Shown here: one piece after another, positions 1-7,652 of the stretch
How positions within the stretch are numbered: position 1 is the first letter of the stretch
How the letters are laid out: each line of letters begins with the position of its first letter
NCBI GenBank assembly: GCA_035506295.1
Contig: DATJPR010000053.1
Coordinates: 1-28,681, forward strand
Origin: DATJPR01 sp035506295
GTDB lineage: Bacteria > Bacteroidota > Ignavibacteria > UBA10030 > UBA6906
Reading direction: 5' to 3'
Length of the DNA: 28,681 nucleotides
Made by a program: the position numbers and the translations under genes
Notes under the pieces: model-generated
Seen by the model: the letters and a program-made list of their open reading frames with translations, nothing else
What the model was told of the DNA's origin: nothing
Databases searched by the model: none

Positions 1-134
1 TGATTCGGTGAAGACGAAAATGTCTAGGTGGTGGTGTCGGCAAGGCTCTGTGCAAGTGGTTTAATTTGATGCTGACCAGCTCCCCCCAAAGCGATCCAAT
101 CCGTATATTGGGATTTGGGTCAAAAGAGGGTTCG

Positions 135-298
135 ATGAAAGGCAAGAAGTTCACGGCACAACAGATCGTGGCGATGTTGCGAGAATTGTCATCGAACGAC
201 GGAAATGGGAATACAACATCATCCGACCGCACCGCTCATTAGGCAACAAACCACCAGCACCAGAAGCATTCAAGTTTCTCCAATTCACTAATAGTTGA
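135..298 (+). pseudogene. IS3-family transposase relic (OrfA start joined to OrfB end)
   Basis: From 135 the reading begins MKGKKFTAQQIVAMLREL, the typical opening of an IS3-family OrfA (helix-turn-helix DNA-binding protein). At about 189-191 the homology jumps to another frame, which reads IERRKWEYNIIRPHRSLG followed by NKPPAPEAF and stops at 298. That is the extreme C-terminus of the OrfB DDE integrase (the YN..RPH.SLG.K.P motif). Everything between, most of OrfA and the whole catalytic core of OrfB, is missing, so this is a non-functional deletion derivative. A 9-bp inverted match GCTCCCCCC (around 80) / GGGGGGAGC (around 544) might be what is left of terminal repeats, but the rest of the ends do not match and I do not assign element borders. 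Confidence 0.8.
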
Positions 299-777
299 AG
301 AAGCACCCCCAACTCTCTTCTCTGTACGACCACTGGTGGTAGGCCAATCCCACCCCGACAAAATGGCCATTTTACCCGCCTCAATCAACTAGACCGTCCG
401 AGCTTCCTCGTAACTCTATACCTACGTTGACCTTGTGTCGGAGGCAGCTGAATCTACTGTCGGGTGATGGCATTCGGCGGCTTCATTGCCCCGTAGTCAA
501 ATAAAATTTGCGAATGTCATAATGTTTGCTATATTGTGGTGGGGGGGAGCAAACAAGGGAGTCAACCGGTCCCGCCTGTCTTACGACAACCTTGTCCTAC
601 ATCACAAGAGCGACATTATGAAGTAGTCGTTCAATAGGGGCCAGCCAAAACGGACATCCGTCCACCTCCAGACCTGTACCTCCTCTTTGTACTCCTCCTT
701 CACCGATCCTCCGACGGAAGACAAGTCCGCGACGATTGACTTCCATAATGCAACAAAACATACCTGGGGGAACTACA
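299..777. other. Intergenic stretch without a recognisable gene
   Basis: This stretch lies between the transposase relic and the chitinase. No open frame in it resembles a protein I recognise; the 77-codon frame on the minus strand over 151-384 is antisense to the transposase relic. The only structure seen is a promoter-like pair near 508-535 and a G-tract around 540-547. The chitinase ribosome-binding site (GGGGGA) lies at its right end. Confidence 0.5.
508..535 (+). promoter_or_regulatory. Possible sigma70-type promoter
   Basis: TTGCGA (508-513) and TATATT (530-535) are separated by 16 bp in an AT-rich patch inside otherwise mixed sequence. They point toward the chitinase gene, whose start codon is about 240 bp downstream. 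The long leader makes the link uncertain. Confidence 0.3.
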
Positions 778-2439
778 ATGAAAACGTTTACACTTTTGCT
801 GCTCCTCGCATTGCCGGTCGGACTCCTGCAAGCGCGTCCATGGGTCAGCGCCTACTATGCGGCATGGCAGCAAGGATATTATCCGCCGTCAGCAATCGAT
901 TTCGGTGCGATGACTCATATCATGCACTTTTCTGTTGAACCTACTTCCGGAGGAAATATCAGTGGTACCGGTAACGGTGTCACTCCCACCACCGCTTCTC
1001 AACTCATCACCCCCGCGCATGCACTGGGAGTGAAAGTCCTTGTGACGATTGGCGGCGCGGGCGATGATGGAGGTTTCATCAATAATACCACCGCCGCAAA
1101 CCTTCCGATCTTCGTGTCGAATCTTGTCAACTTCGCCGTCAGCAATAACTACGATGGAATAGACGTCGACTGGGAAGACATCAGCAATGGAACGCGTTTC
1201 GACTCCTTTGTTACTGCACTTCGTGCCAAAATGGATTCTGTCAGGCCCGGCATGCTCCTCACGTGCGCCTATCAGGACGGTTACGAGAGCATCGTGGCAA
1301 AAGTCCAGAGCTGCTTCAACCAGATCAACATCATGACGTATGATATGTCTGGAGCGTGGTCAGGGTGGGTGACATGGCACAATTCTCCCATCTATGATGG
1401 CGGGAATCGTTTTCCTTCTACAGGGGGCCTTATGCCCTCGGCCGATGGAAATGTCAATGATGCCGTGGCTGCAGGTATTCCCCTTGCCAAACTCGGGATC
1501 GGCGCGGACTTTTATGGATATCGATGGGATGGTGTTTGTGCCCCAATGGAAGGGTGGTCCTCTACGCCGAATGTCACCGGGAACATCGCATACTCTTCTT
1601 TGAAGAGCACGTATAGCAGTAATGCCATTCTTTGGGACGCGGGCGCCGGAGCAGCATACATCAGCATCACGAGCCCGTCGCAGCATTTCATTTCGCTCGA
1701 TGCGCCGATCACCATGCCGGCGAAAGCGACCTATGTCAAGAACAAGGGGATCGGTGGCGTCATTATCTGGGAACTGGGCGGGGGATATCAGTCGAGTCTG
1801 CCGGCAGGTCATCGAGACAGTCTTCTTCAAGCGGTGAAACTGGCCTTCATGACGACGGTCCTCCCCATAACCATGTCGAGCTTCACGGCGACGCTTGCTT
1901 CGAATCATACGGTCGCGCTGCATTGGGAAACCACGAGCGAGACGGATGTCTATGGTTTCGATGCGCAGCGCTCTTCGGACAATAGCACGTACCAGACAAT
2001 CGGTTTTGTCCCGGGACACGGCACTTCGCTGGCGAAGCATGACTATTCTTTTATGGACTCACTTCCGCCAAGTGGGCAGCTGTTCTATCGAATCGAAGAA
2101 GTTGATAATAGTGGAGCACAGACATACTCCGACGCCATCACGCCGACAGTGGCGAGCGTGGCAGAGGGGACTCCCGTCGCGTTTGATCTCCTGCAGAACT
2201 ATCCGAACCCGTTCAATCCAAAAACAGTTATCAGCGGACAGTGGACAGCGGACAGTAAGGTAAGGCTGGTCGTCTACGACGTCCTTGGCAGAGAAGTGGC
2301 AGTGCTGGCCGATGGCCACTATCCGGCGGGGAAGTACGATTTCTCCTTTGATGGCAGCAATCTTGCAAGCGGAGTGTATTTCTATCGTCTGGTGACCGGG
2401 AACTTCACTGCAGTTCGCAAGATGACGCTCGTAAAGTAG
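778..2439 (+). CDS. Secreted GH18 chitinase with T9SS sorting domain
   Basis: Predicted endo-acting glycoside hydrolase family 18 enzyme that cleaves chitin or related N-acetylglucosamine polymers outside the cell. The start at 778 is preferred over the upstream ATG at 736: it follows GGGGGAACTACA and opens a clean signal peptide (MKTFTLLLLLALPVGLLQA). The GH18 barrel spans roughly residues 22-365, with the catalytic DxxDxDxE motif as DGIDVDWED (acid Glu about residue 133), a downstream MTYDMSG strand and a late GGVIIWELGG strand. After it comes a beta-sandwich region (about 370-460), then a T9SS C-terminal domain starting LLQNYPNPFNP and ending RKMTLVK. 553 aa. Chitinase against another GH18 activity (for example endo-beta-N-acetylglucosaminidase) cannot be decided by eye. 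Confidence 0.88.
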   Translation: MKTFTLLLLLALPVGLLQARPWVSAYYAAWQQGYYPPSAIDFGAMTHIMHFSVEPTSGGNISGTGNGVTPTTASQLITPAHALGVKVLVTIGGAGDDGGFINNTTAANLPIFVSNLVNFAVSNNYDGIDVDWEDISNGTRFDSFVTALRAKMDSVRPGMLLTCAYQDGYESIVAKVQSCFNQINIMTYDMSGAWSGWVTWHNSPIYDGGNRFPSTGGLMPSADGNVNDAVAAGIPLAKLGIGADFYGYRWDGVCAPMEGWSSTPNVTGNIAYSSLKSTYSSNAILWDAGAGAAYISITSPSQHFISLDAPITMPAKATYVKNKGIGGVIIWELGGGYQSSLPAGHRDSLLQAVKLAFMTTVLPITMSSFTATLASNHTVALHWETTSETDVYGFDAQRSSDNSTYQTIGFVPGHGTSLAKHDYSFMDSLPPSGQLFYRIEEVDNSGAQTYSDAITPTVASVAEGTPVAFDLLQNYPNPFNPKTVISGQWTADSKVRLVVYDVLGREVAVLADGHYPAGKYDFSFDGSNLASGVYFYRLVTGNFTAVRKMTLVK

Positions 2440-2522
2440 GCTGCTGAGGCGTCGTTTTCTTCGTCCTGCCTGCTGCTGACTTCCTTCCCCTGGCACGAAT
2501 GATCTGCGATGCTCAAGGATAC

Positions 2523-2602
2523 GGACAGCGGACCATTGACAGGATGGTGAGGCTTGTCGTGTATGCCAACTTGGGAAGAGAGGTAACGGCGATCTTCACT
2601 TC
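2523..2602 (+). pseudogene. Orphan fragment of a T9SS sorting domain
   Basis: In frame with an ATG at 2499, the translation GQRTIDRMVRLVVYANLG then REVTAIF parallels chitinase C-terminal residues GQWTADSKVRLVVYDVLG then REVAVLA (DNA from 2236). About 15 of 26 residues are identical. The segment lacks the preceding PNPFNP motif and the terminal GVYFYR...RKM part, so it cannot work as a sorting signal. It lies 83 bp after the chitinase stop. It looks like a leftover of a tandem duplication or of a lost neighbouring T9SS cargo gene. Its 3' end has become the left arm of the following terminator. Confidence 0.7.
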
Positions 2603-2622
2603 GATCGCCGTTGCCTTTTTCT
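2585..2622 (+). terminator. Rho-independent terminator
   Basis: A perfect 10-bp stem AACGGCGATC (2585-2594) / GATCGCCGTT (2603-2612) with an 8-nt loop is followed by GCCTTTTTCTTC. It sits between the convergent chitinase and porin genes. It terminates the plus strand well. The minus-strand side has only a pyrimidine-rich tail (CCTCTCTTCCC), so bidirectional use would be weaker. Confidence 0.85.
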
Positions 2623-2648
2623 TCTCTCAACGCTTCACAGCAAGGCGC

Positions 2649-4148
2649 CTACTTCAAGCTCCACGAAAGCGAGGCGTGGAAGATGTTCTCGAGAAGCTGA
2701 CTCACGGATCCATTGTATTCCTGCGCCACCGTGCTCGGGGTGCTCGCGGTCTCCTTGTTGTTGAGCGCGAGCTCGTAGGCAACGTGCAGGCCGATGATGC
2801 TGGTGATGTTCCACGACGCGCCAACCATGACATGGTTCTCGACAATCGCAGGGAAGACGGGGAAGACCGTCGACTGAGGCACCGGGTTTTTCCCATAGGC
2901 GTAGCCCGCACGCACGACGACGGCTGGGACGACCGTGTACTCCGCACCTAAACGGACATTGACCGCATCCTGCCAGTTCATCGGGAAGTCGAGGGAGAAT
3001 GATCCCGAGTTTCCGAGCATCGTGTTGATGTTGGTGTTGGAGCCGTTCGACAGGGAGATCCCCATCTTGTCGAATGCGGAACTCCAGTTCACCCACTCCA
3101 CATCCATGGCGAACCGAAGCTGATCCGTCGCGGCATACGATGCGCCGACACCGATCGACTGGGGCAGCTTCAACGATGTCTGAAGATCGTAGTTCGCTAC
3201 CACGCCTTTGCTCAGATCGATCCCCATCTGTCCGAATTGTGTCGCGATTGCCTGCTGCGCCTGCGCCTGGGTTGCGGAAGGGTTCGCGGCCATGTAGCCC
3301 TGGACCGCTTTGCCGAATGCATCGTTGAGTTGCGCGGTCATGTCCATCGTCGCCTTTCCGCTTTTGTATGTCAGCGGAGAGGCGGACGTGTAACTCGCAC
3401 CGACGGTAAATCGATCATTGACCTTGTATGCCACGCCGATCTTGCCGCAAAAGCCAAAGGCCGTCAGTCCGGTCATGCCGGCGAGCGCGGTCACCTCGGT
3501 GTATCCGAATCCTCCCATCGCTGGTGGAGCGGCAAACATCTGCCCGAAGGTCATCCCGGGCTGTGCGATGCCTTTCATGATCGAGGGCGAAAGGCTGTAC
3601 GGCATCGAGAATTCGAGCGTGCTGTAGACAATGTGCGCAGACGCGCCGACCGAAAGATTGTCGGTCAGGCGGTACGCCGCGCTCACGCCGCCCTCCATGA
3701 CGGCCAGCTGCGAATGGTATTGCTGCGGAACGAGGGCGCCGCTCTGGTTACGGAAGAGCGGGTTGTCAAGCGAGAAGTCTGCTCCCATCCCTCCCTGCGT
3801 AAACGCCCCGACTCCCCACGCAAACGGACTCTCTGCCGAGGCATGGGCGTATGCGAGCCCTGGAAGTGGAAAGTAGTTTGTCTTCCCATCTGTTTCAACG
3901 TTCGATGTGTTGGAAAATTTCAGGGACGGCACCATCAGGGAGAAGTTCGCATCGATGGCCGAGCCGTTGAGAAATCCCAGCCCGCCGGGATTGGTCATCA
4001 TGAGAACGGTCCCATCAAAGGTGCCGATCGATGCTCCGCCGATACCGACAGTCTTCGCGCTGAAGCCGATCATCTTTGTTCCATTGGTCGCGAAGGAGAC
4101 TGTAGTGGCAACCAGAATGAAGGAGACGATAGTGAGAATGTGTTTCAC
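2649..4148 (-). CDS. FadL/OmpP1-type outer-membrane transport protein
   Basis: Predicted outer-membrane beta-barrel of the OMPP1/FadL/TodX family, which passes long-chain fatty acids or other hydrophobic compounds. After the signal peptide (VKHILTIVSFILVATTVSFA) comes the family's N-terminal hatch pattern NGTKMIGFSAKTVGIGGAS, then a TNPGGL segment. The rest is alternating amphipathic strands rich in Gly and aromatic residues, ending in WSLK with a near-terminal aromatic. I choose GTG at 4148: a GGAG lies 6 nt upstream, inside an in-frame ATGGAG. The ATG at 4160 has no ribosome-binding site and would put four residues before the signal peptide. 499 aa, usual for the family. It follows the MerR gene on the same strand by about 70 bp and may be cotranscribed with it. 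The substrate is unknown. Confidence 0.85.
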   Translation of the reverse strand: MKHILTIVSFILVATTVSFATNGTKMIGFSAKTVGIGGASIGTFDGTVLMMTNPGGLGFLNGSAIDANFSLMVPSLKFSNTSNVETDGKTNYFPLPGLAYAHASAESPFAWGVGAFTQGGMGADFSLDNPLFRNQSGALVPQQYHSQLAVMEGGVSAAYRLTDNLSVGASAHIVYSTLEFSMPYSLSPSIMKGIAQPGMTFGQMFAAPPAMGGFGYTEVTALAGMTGLTAFGFCGKIGVAYKVNDRFTVGASYTSASPLTYKSGKATMDMTAQLNDAFGKAVQGYMAANPSATQAQAQQAIATQFGQMGIDLSKGVVANYDLQTSLKLPQSIGVGASYAATDQLRFAMDVEWVNWSSAFDKMGISLSNGSNTNINTMLGNSGSFSLDFPMNWQDAVNVRLGAEYTVVPAVVVRAGYAYGKNPVPQSTVFPVFPAIVENHVMVGASWNITSIIGLHVAYELALNNKETASTPSTVAQEYNGSVSQLLENIFHASLSWSLK

Positions 4149-4218
4149 GGAGAACTCCATAATGAGGAAGATTGGTGAATAGAGTGCCCTGAATATGGCG
4201 CGACGGAATTCTATCGCC

Positions 4219-4665
4219 CTATTCCGGGGGCAAGAGTTGGAGCAGGACTTCTTTGATGCTGCGACAGTCGCCGAATTCCCGATACACGACGCATGATCTG
4301 CACTCGCGGACGCCGCAATAGTCGACGTTGTTTCTCATTGTCCAGCAGGGGGCAGAATGACCGTTGAAGGAGGGACATTTCGCTCGGTCATCTTCCGTGC
4401 AATGCACGATCTTCCAGCAAGGCGAAAGCGAGAGGATGCGTCGGATCCCCTGGATGCTGATTTTCTCTTTGGTGATCGCATTCCGCATGCAGTGAAGCCG
4501 CTCAACGTCGCGCGAGGAGTACAGCCTCTGACCGCTCGAAGCCTTGAAGGGAATCAGGAGGCCGGAGCGCTCATACATGCGGATCGTGTGGACAGAGACG
4601 CCAAGCATCCTGGCCACTACACCAATGGTGAAAACCGGTGTGTCCGGCGAAGCTTCAGGGGTCAT
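4219..4665 (-). CDS. MerR-family regulator with cysteine-rich two-CW tail
   Basis: DNA-binding regulator. Residues 11-80 form a MerR winged helix: FTIGVVARMLGVS, then HTIRMYERSGLL, then a GQRLYSSRDVERL wing. Instead of the usual long dimer coiled coil and effector domain, the short tail (81-148) carries eight cysteines at 83, 89, 97, 107, 117, 122, 125 and 134. Two are in Cys-Trp pairs (C83-W84, C107-W108), a spacing resembling the small 'two-CW' cysteine domain. This suggests a bound metal or iron-sulfur cluster and sensing of redox state or metal, which is inference. Its start lies beside a spaced inverted repeat, which would fit autoregulation. The porin gene downstream is a possible target. 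148 aa. Confidence 0.85.
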   Translation of the reverse strand: MTPEASPDTPVFTIGVVARMLGVSVHTIRMYERSGLLIPFKASSGQRLYSSRDVERLHCMRNAITKEKISIQGIRRILSLSPCWKIVHCTEDDRAKCPSFNGHSAPCWTMRNNVDYCGVRECRSCVVYREFGDCRSIKEVLLQLLPPE

Positions 4666-4684
4666 GATTCGTGGCTCTAAGGGA

Positions 4685-4713
4685 ACTTGAGATTTATAAA
4701 TATCATCTCTTGT
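4685..4713. promoter_or_regulatory. Inverted repeat, candidate MerR operator
   Basis: Arms ACTTGAGAT and ATCTCTTGT (complementary except for two central-left positions) flank an 11-bp AT-rich core TTATAAATATC. The repeat lies just upstream of the merR-like start at 4665. MerR proteins bind long spaced dyads overlapping their promoters, so the position fits. The -35/-10 boxes cannot be fixed by eye. The rest of the 4666-4973 gap shows no gene. Confidence 0.4.
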
Positions 4714-4973
4714 GCCAAAAGAATTGATCGTAAAATCTCCTAATCAGAGGCAGACGAAAGGGCGATTTCCAGAAAGTGGGAAGTCCACCTATAAGAATCT
4801 CCTGTCGTACCCCCTCTCTTGAATCCTCCTTGGTCAGGCGGTGACTTCCATCACGCCGCATATCGCTTGCCACGTCTACCTTGCACAACACTCGTAGAAA
4901 TTCACTGTCTGCGACGAACGGGTTTCAACCAAGGCGGGCTCGCCCGCGAACCATACAAAGGAAAGGATCTACA

Positions 4974-5831
4974 ATGCGAATTGTCCCCAGAGCGTTTTTC
5001 CTTCTTGTGATGGGTCTCGTGATCGTTGGAAACAGCTTCGCGCAAATTCCGAACGGCGGGTTTGAAACCTGGTCGAACGGCAATCCCGTCGGCTGGGATA
5101 CGGACAATGGTCTCTACACTTTTGTCAATCAGTCTTCAAATGCCCACGCCGGCTCATACGCCGCGCAAGGCGGCGTCGTGAATATGAACGGCTTCAACAT
5201 CGGGAGTTCTCTCATCACCGCCGACAACAGTGGAGTAGGGTTCCCGGTCACTCAACGGTATGCGGAGCTCCGCGGGTATTACCAGTTCACTCCCGTCGGA
5301 GGGGACGTGTTCTACGCCAGCTACCTCGCCCAGCTTGGGACCTCGGGTGTGGGTGCGGCGTCATTCCTCGCAACCTCTCCGCAAGCGACGTATAAGGAAT
5401 TTGCCGCCACGGTCCTCTACCCCGGGGCCGACGTTCCGGACAATGGCATCGTGCATTTCTGGATCTCAGGACTCGGCGGACTTCCCCACACCGGCACGAC
5501 GTTCATCGTCGATGATATCACTCTCGCTTCGACAAGTGATGTGGCCGAACGGCCGAACGGCATTCCGAAATTGTTCAGCCTCGGGCAGAATTACCCGAAC
5601 CCGTTCAACCCGACGACCAACATCGTTTATGACATCCCGACGCAATCGCGTGTCACTCTTGTCGTGTACGATCTGCTGGGCCACACGGTCGCAAAGATCG
5701 TGAACGACATTCAACCGGCCGGGAGGTACAAGGCCGTGTTTGATGCGAACGGTCTGGCGTCAGGGACGTATCTCTACCGGATCACGGCAGGCAGCTTCAC
5801 GGCAACGAGAAAGTTCGTGGTGGTGAAGTAG
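4974..5831 (+). CDS. Small secreted T9SS cargo protein, possibly carbohydrate-binding
   Basis: The start at 4974 follows AGGAAAGGATCTACA and opens a signal peptide ending NSFAQ; longer frames from 4881 have no such support. Mature residues 26-195 begin IPNGGFETWSNGNPVGWD and end with TTFIVDDITL. This beta-sandwich layout is common in carbohydrate-binding or jellyroll modules that bind rather than cut. No catalytic signature is visible. A T9SS C-terminal domain follows (LGQNYPNPFNP ... ATRKFVVVK). 285 aa. It is probably surface-attached or released and may bind glycan beside the chitinase, but the ligand is unknown. Confidence 0.75.
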   Translation: MRIVPRAFFLLVMGLVIVGNSFAQIPNGGFETWSNGNPVGWDTDNGLYTFVNQSSNAHAGSYAAQGGVVNMNGFNIGSSLITADNSGVGFPVTQRYAELRGYYQFTPVGGDVFYASYLAQLGTSGVGAASFLATSPQATYKEFAATVLYPGADVPDNGIVHFWISGLGGLPHTGTTFIVDDITLASTSDVAERPNGIPKLFSLGQNYPNPFNPTTNIVYDIPTQSRVTLVVYDLLGHTVAKIVNDIQPAGRYKAVFDANGLASGTYLYRITAGSFTATRKFVVVK

Positions 5832-5994
5832 GCACCTTAACCGACTCACAATTCTTCTGCAAAGTCTTCGGGGCACCTGGCGCAAATGCCATCATTCGGC
5901 CGCTTGGGTGCCCTTGCTGTTCCATGCCCCCGGCTTGCAGGCGAGTCGAGTTCTCCCTAACTTTCACAGCAGCGCAGTTTCCTCGGAGGCCTCT

Positions 5995-6552
5995 ATGCAT
6001 TCTGCGTGCTTGCTCAAGTCTTCTCTCCTTGCAGGATCTGTCCTCATTCTCAATACGCTCTTTTCAGGCTGCTTTTCTACGTCGATGCTCTCGCAAACAT
6101 CGTCGCAATACTACTGGGAAGAGTCCCGGACTTCGTATGCTGAGTTGGAAGCCATGTACTCGGGGAAGACAGTCAAGGTAGTTCTAAATAATGATTCGTC
6201 AATGACGGGACTCCTCTACCGCGCTGGACCCGACAGCATTGTGCTTCGCGATTCCACCAGTGACTTTCGATGGAGCGCTCCAACGGCGAAGGTGAGTTGC
6301 GTGCGGCGATTCAACCATTGGATCCCAACGTTGGTTGCTGTTCCACCATTGCTACTCGCCGGTGGTGCAATTGCCGATTTTGTGAATACAGTCCCCGCAG
6401 GGAACCATCCAGAGTCTGCGACGCCCGGACAGGTCATGACCGGTGCGGCAGTGGGGGCTGCTTTGGGATTCTACTTCAGCCAGATGATCCCGTATGTGTA
6501 TGAGTATGACGTCCCTTCTGACTCTTTGAAGATGTTTGGAACAAATCGATAG
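5995..6552 (+). CDS. Putative outer-membrane lipoprotein
   Basis: The start at 5995 is preceded by CGGAGGCCTCT, a strong ribosome-binding site. The N-terminus is a lipoprotein signal with lipobox LFSGC (acylated Cys 26). Residues about 55-90 (KVVLNNDSSMTGLLYRAG) look like a small SH3/Sm-like beta fold. A Gly/Ala-rich hydrophobic segment near 115-130 and a second near 145-165 (GAAVGAALGFYFSQM) could be glycine-zipper or membrane-associated stretches. 185 aa. I do not recognise a named family. The gene is 14 bp upstream of the flavin oxidoreductase and probably cotranscribed with it. Confidence 0.7.
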   Translation: MHSACLLKSSLLAGSVLILNTLFSGCFSTSMLSQTSSQYYWEESRTSYAELEAMYSGKTVKVVLNNDSSMTGLLYRAGPDSIVLRDSTSDFRWSAPTAKVSCVRRFNHWIPTLVAVPPLLLAGGAIADFVNTVPAGNHPESATPGQVMTGAAVGAALGFYFSQMIPYVYEYDVPSDSLKMFGTNR

Positions 6553-6566
6553 CTGGAAATCAATCC

Positions 6567-7637
6567 ATGAATACCGAAGGCCTTTTTAATCCAATAACTC
6601 TTCGTGGTGTCACGTTTCGCAATCGGATAGGCGTCAGCCCGATGTGCCAATATTCAAGCACCGATGGGTTCGTCAACGAGTGGCACGTCGTGCATCTCGG
6701 GAGCCGTGCGGTTGGCGGGGCAGGGGTTGTCTTTGTCGAGGCGACGGCTGTCGTGCCTGAAGGTCGTATCTCTCCGGGCGACACCGGGATCTGGAGCGAC
6801 AAACACATCGAGGGATTTGCGCAGATCACGCGATTCGTCTCATCGCAAGGGGCTGTGCCCGGTATCCAGCTTGCGCATGCCGGTCGAAAAGCGAGTACTC
6901 CTGCACCGTGGGCAGGGAAGAAGTTTCTTCCGGAAGGGGAGGGTGGATGGCAGACCCTGGCACCAAGCCCGCTGCCGTTCGCCGAAGGGTTCGGTACGCC
7001 GAAGGAGATGGCCAAAGCTGATATTCAGCATGTCGTCGCCGGTTTCCAAGAGGCCGCGCGACGAGCGCGAGATGCGAATTTCCGGATCGTCGAAATTCAT
7101 GCGGCGCACGGCTATCTCCTGCACCAGTTCCTTTCCCCTCTGACCAATAAACGGTCGGATGAGTACGGCGGGCCTTTTGATAACCGGATTCGTCTGGTGA
7201 AGGAGGTCGTGAATGCGGTGAGGAGCCAATGGCCTGATGAGCTGCCGCTGTCCGTGCGGATATCAGCATCGGATTGGGCTGAAGGGGGATGGGAGATTGA
7301 ACAGTCGGTCGCGCTGGCGAAGGAACTGAAGCCGATCGGCGTTGATCTGATCGACACGTCATCCGGCGGGCTTGTCCCGCATGCCAAAATTCCGGTCGGA
7401 CCGTTGTACCAGGTCCCCTTCGCGGGGCGCATCCGTCGTGAGGCCGGTATCGCGACCGCAGCAGTGGGCCTGATCCGCCACCCCGAGGAAGCTGACGGCA
7501 TCATCAAAAACGGCGATGCCGATCTGGTGTTTCTTGCGCGGGAATTTCTCCGTGACCCCTACTGGCCCCAGCATGCCGCGAGGAAGCTGGGTGCAGCGCC
7601 TCTCCATCCCGTGCAGTATGCGCGGGCCGCGGAGTGA
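6567..7637 (+). CDS. Old Yellow Enzyme, YqjM-like NADPH:flavin oxidoreductase
   Basis: FMN-dependent ene-reductase of the Old Yellow Enzyme family, which reduces activated C=C bonds (enones, some nitro compounds) in the cytoplasm, often in electrophile detoxification. The TIM barrel shows the thermophilic-like/YqjM signature: SPMCQYSS with redox-tuning Cys 27, the substrate-binding pair H178 and H181 in EIHAAHGYLLHQFLSP, and NKRSDEYGG after it. The C-terminal FMN phosphate-binding region (AVGLIRHPEEAD, then DLVFLAREFLRDP) is present. 356 aa, slightly longer than YqjM (about 338). The start has only a weak ribosome-binding site (TGGAAATC), which fits translation coupled to the lipoprotein gene. 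The physiological substrate is unknown. Confidence 0.92.
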   Translation: MNTEGLFNPITLRGVTFRNRIGVSPMCQYSSTDGFVNEWHVVHLGSRAVGGAGVVFVEATAVVPEGRISPGDTGIWSDKHIEGFAQITRFVSSQGAVPGIQLAHAGRKASTPAPWAGKKFLPEGEGGWQTLAPSPLPFAEGFGTPKEMAKADIQHVVAGFQEAARRARDANFRIVEIHAAHGYLLHQFLSPLTNKRSDEYGGPFDNRIRLVKEVVNAVRSQWPDELPLSVRISASDWAEGGWEIEQSVALAKELKPIGVDLIDTSSGGLVPHAKIPVGPLYQVPFAGRIRREAGIATAAVGLIRHPEEADGIIKNGDADLVFLAREFLRDPYWPQHAARKLGAAPLHPVQYARAAE

Positions 7638-7652
7638 TCTCGTGATGAATGC

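Noticed and set aside
2499..2951. 150-codon plus-strand frame as a real gene
   Set aside because: Only its first third resembles anything (the sorting-domain fragment); after the terminator it runs antisense through the FadL-type gene with no recognisable protein features.
3237..4178. 313-codon plus-strand frame opposite the porin gene
   Set aside because: The minus strand encodes a clear FadL-family barrel with signal peptide and start signals; the plus-strand translation is Arg/His-rich and unlike any protein family I know.
5871..5913. Inverted repeat GGGCACC/GGTGCCC after the 4974 gene as a terminator
   Set aside because: The arms are only 7 bp, the loop is about 29 nt and no T-tract follows; too weak to annotate.
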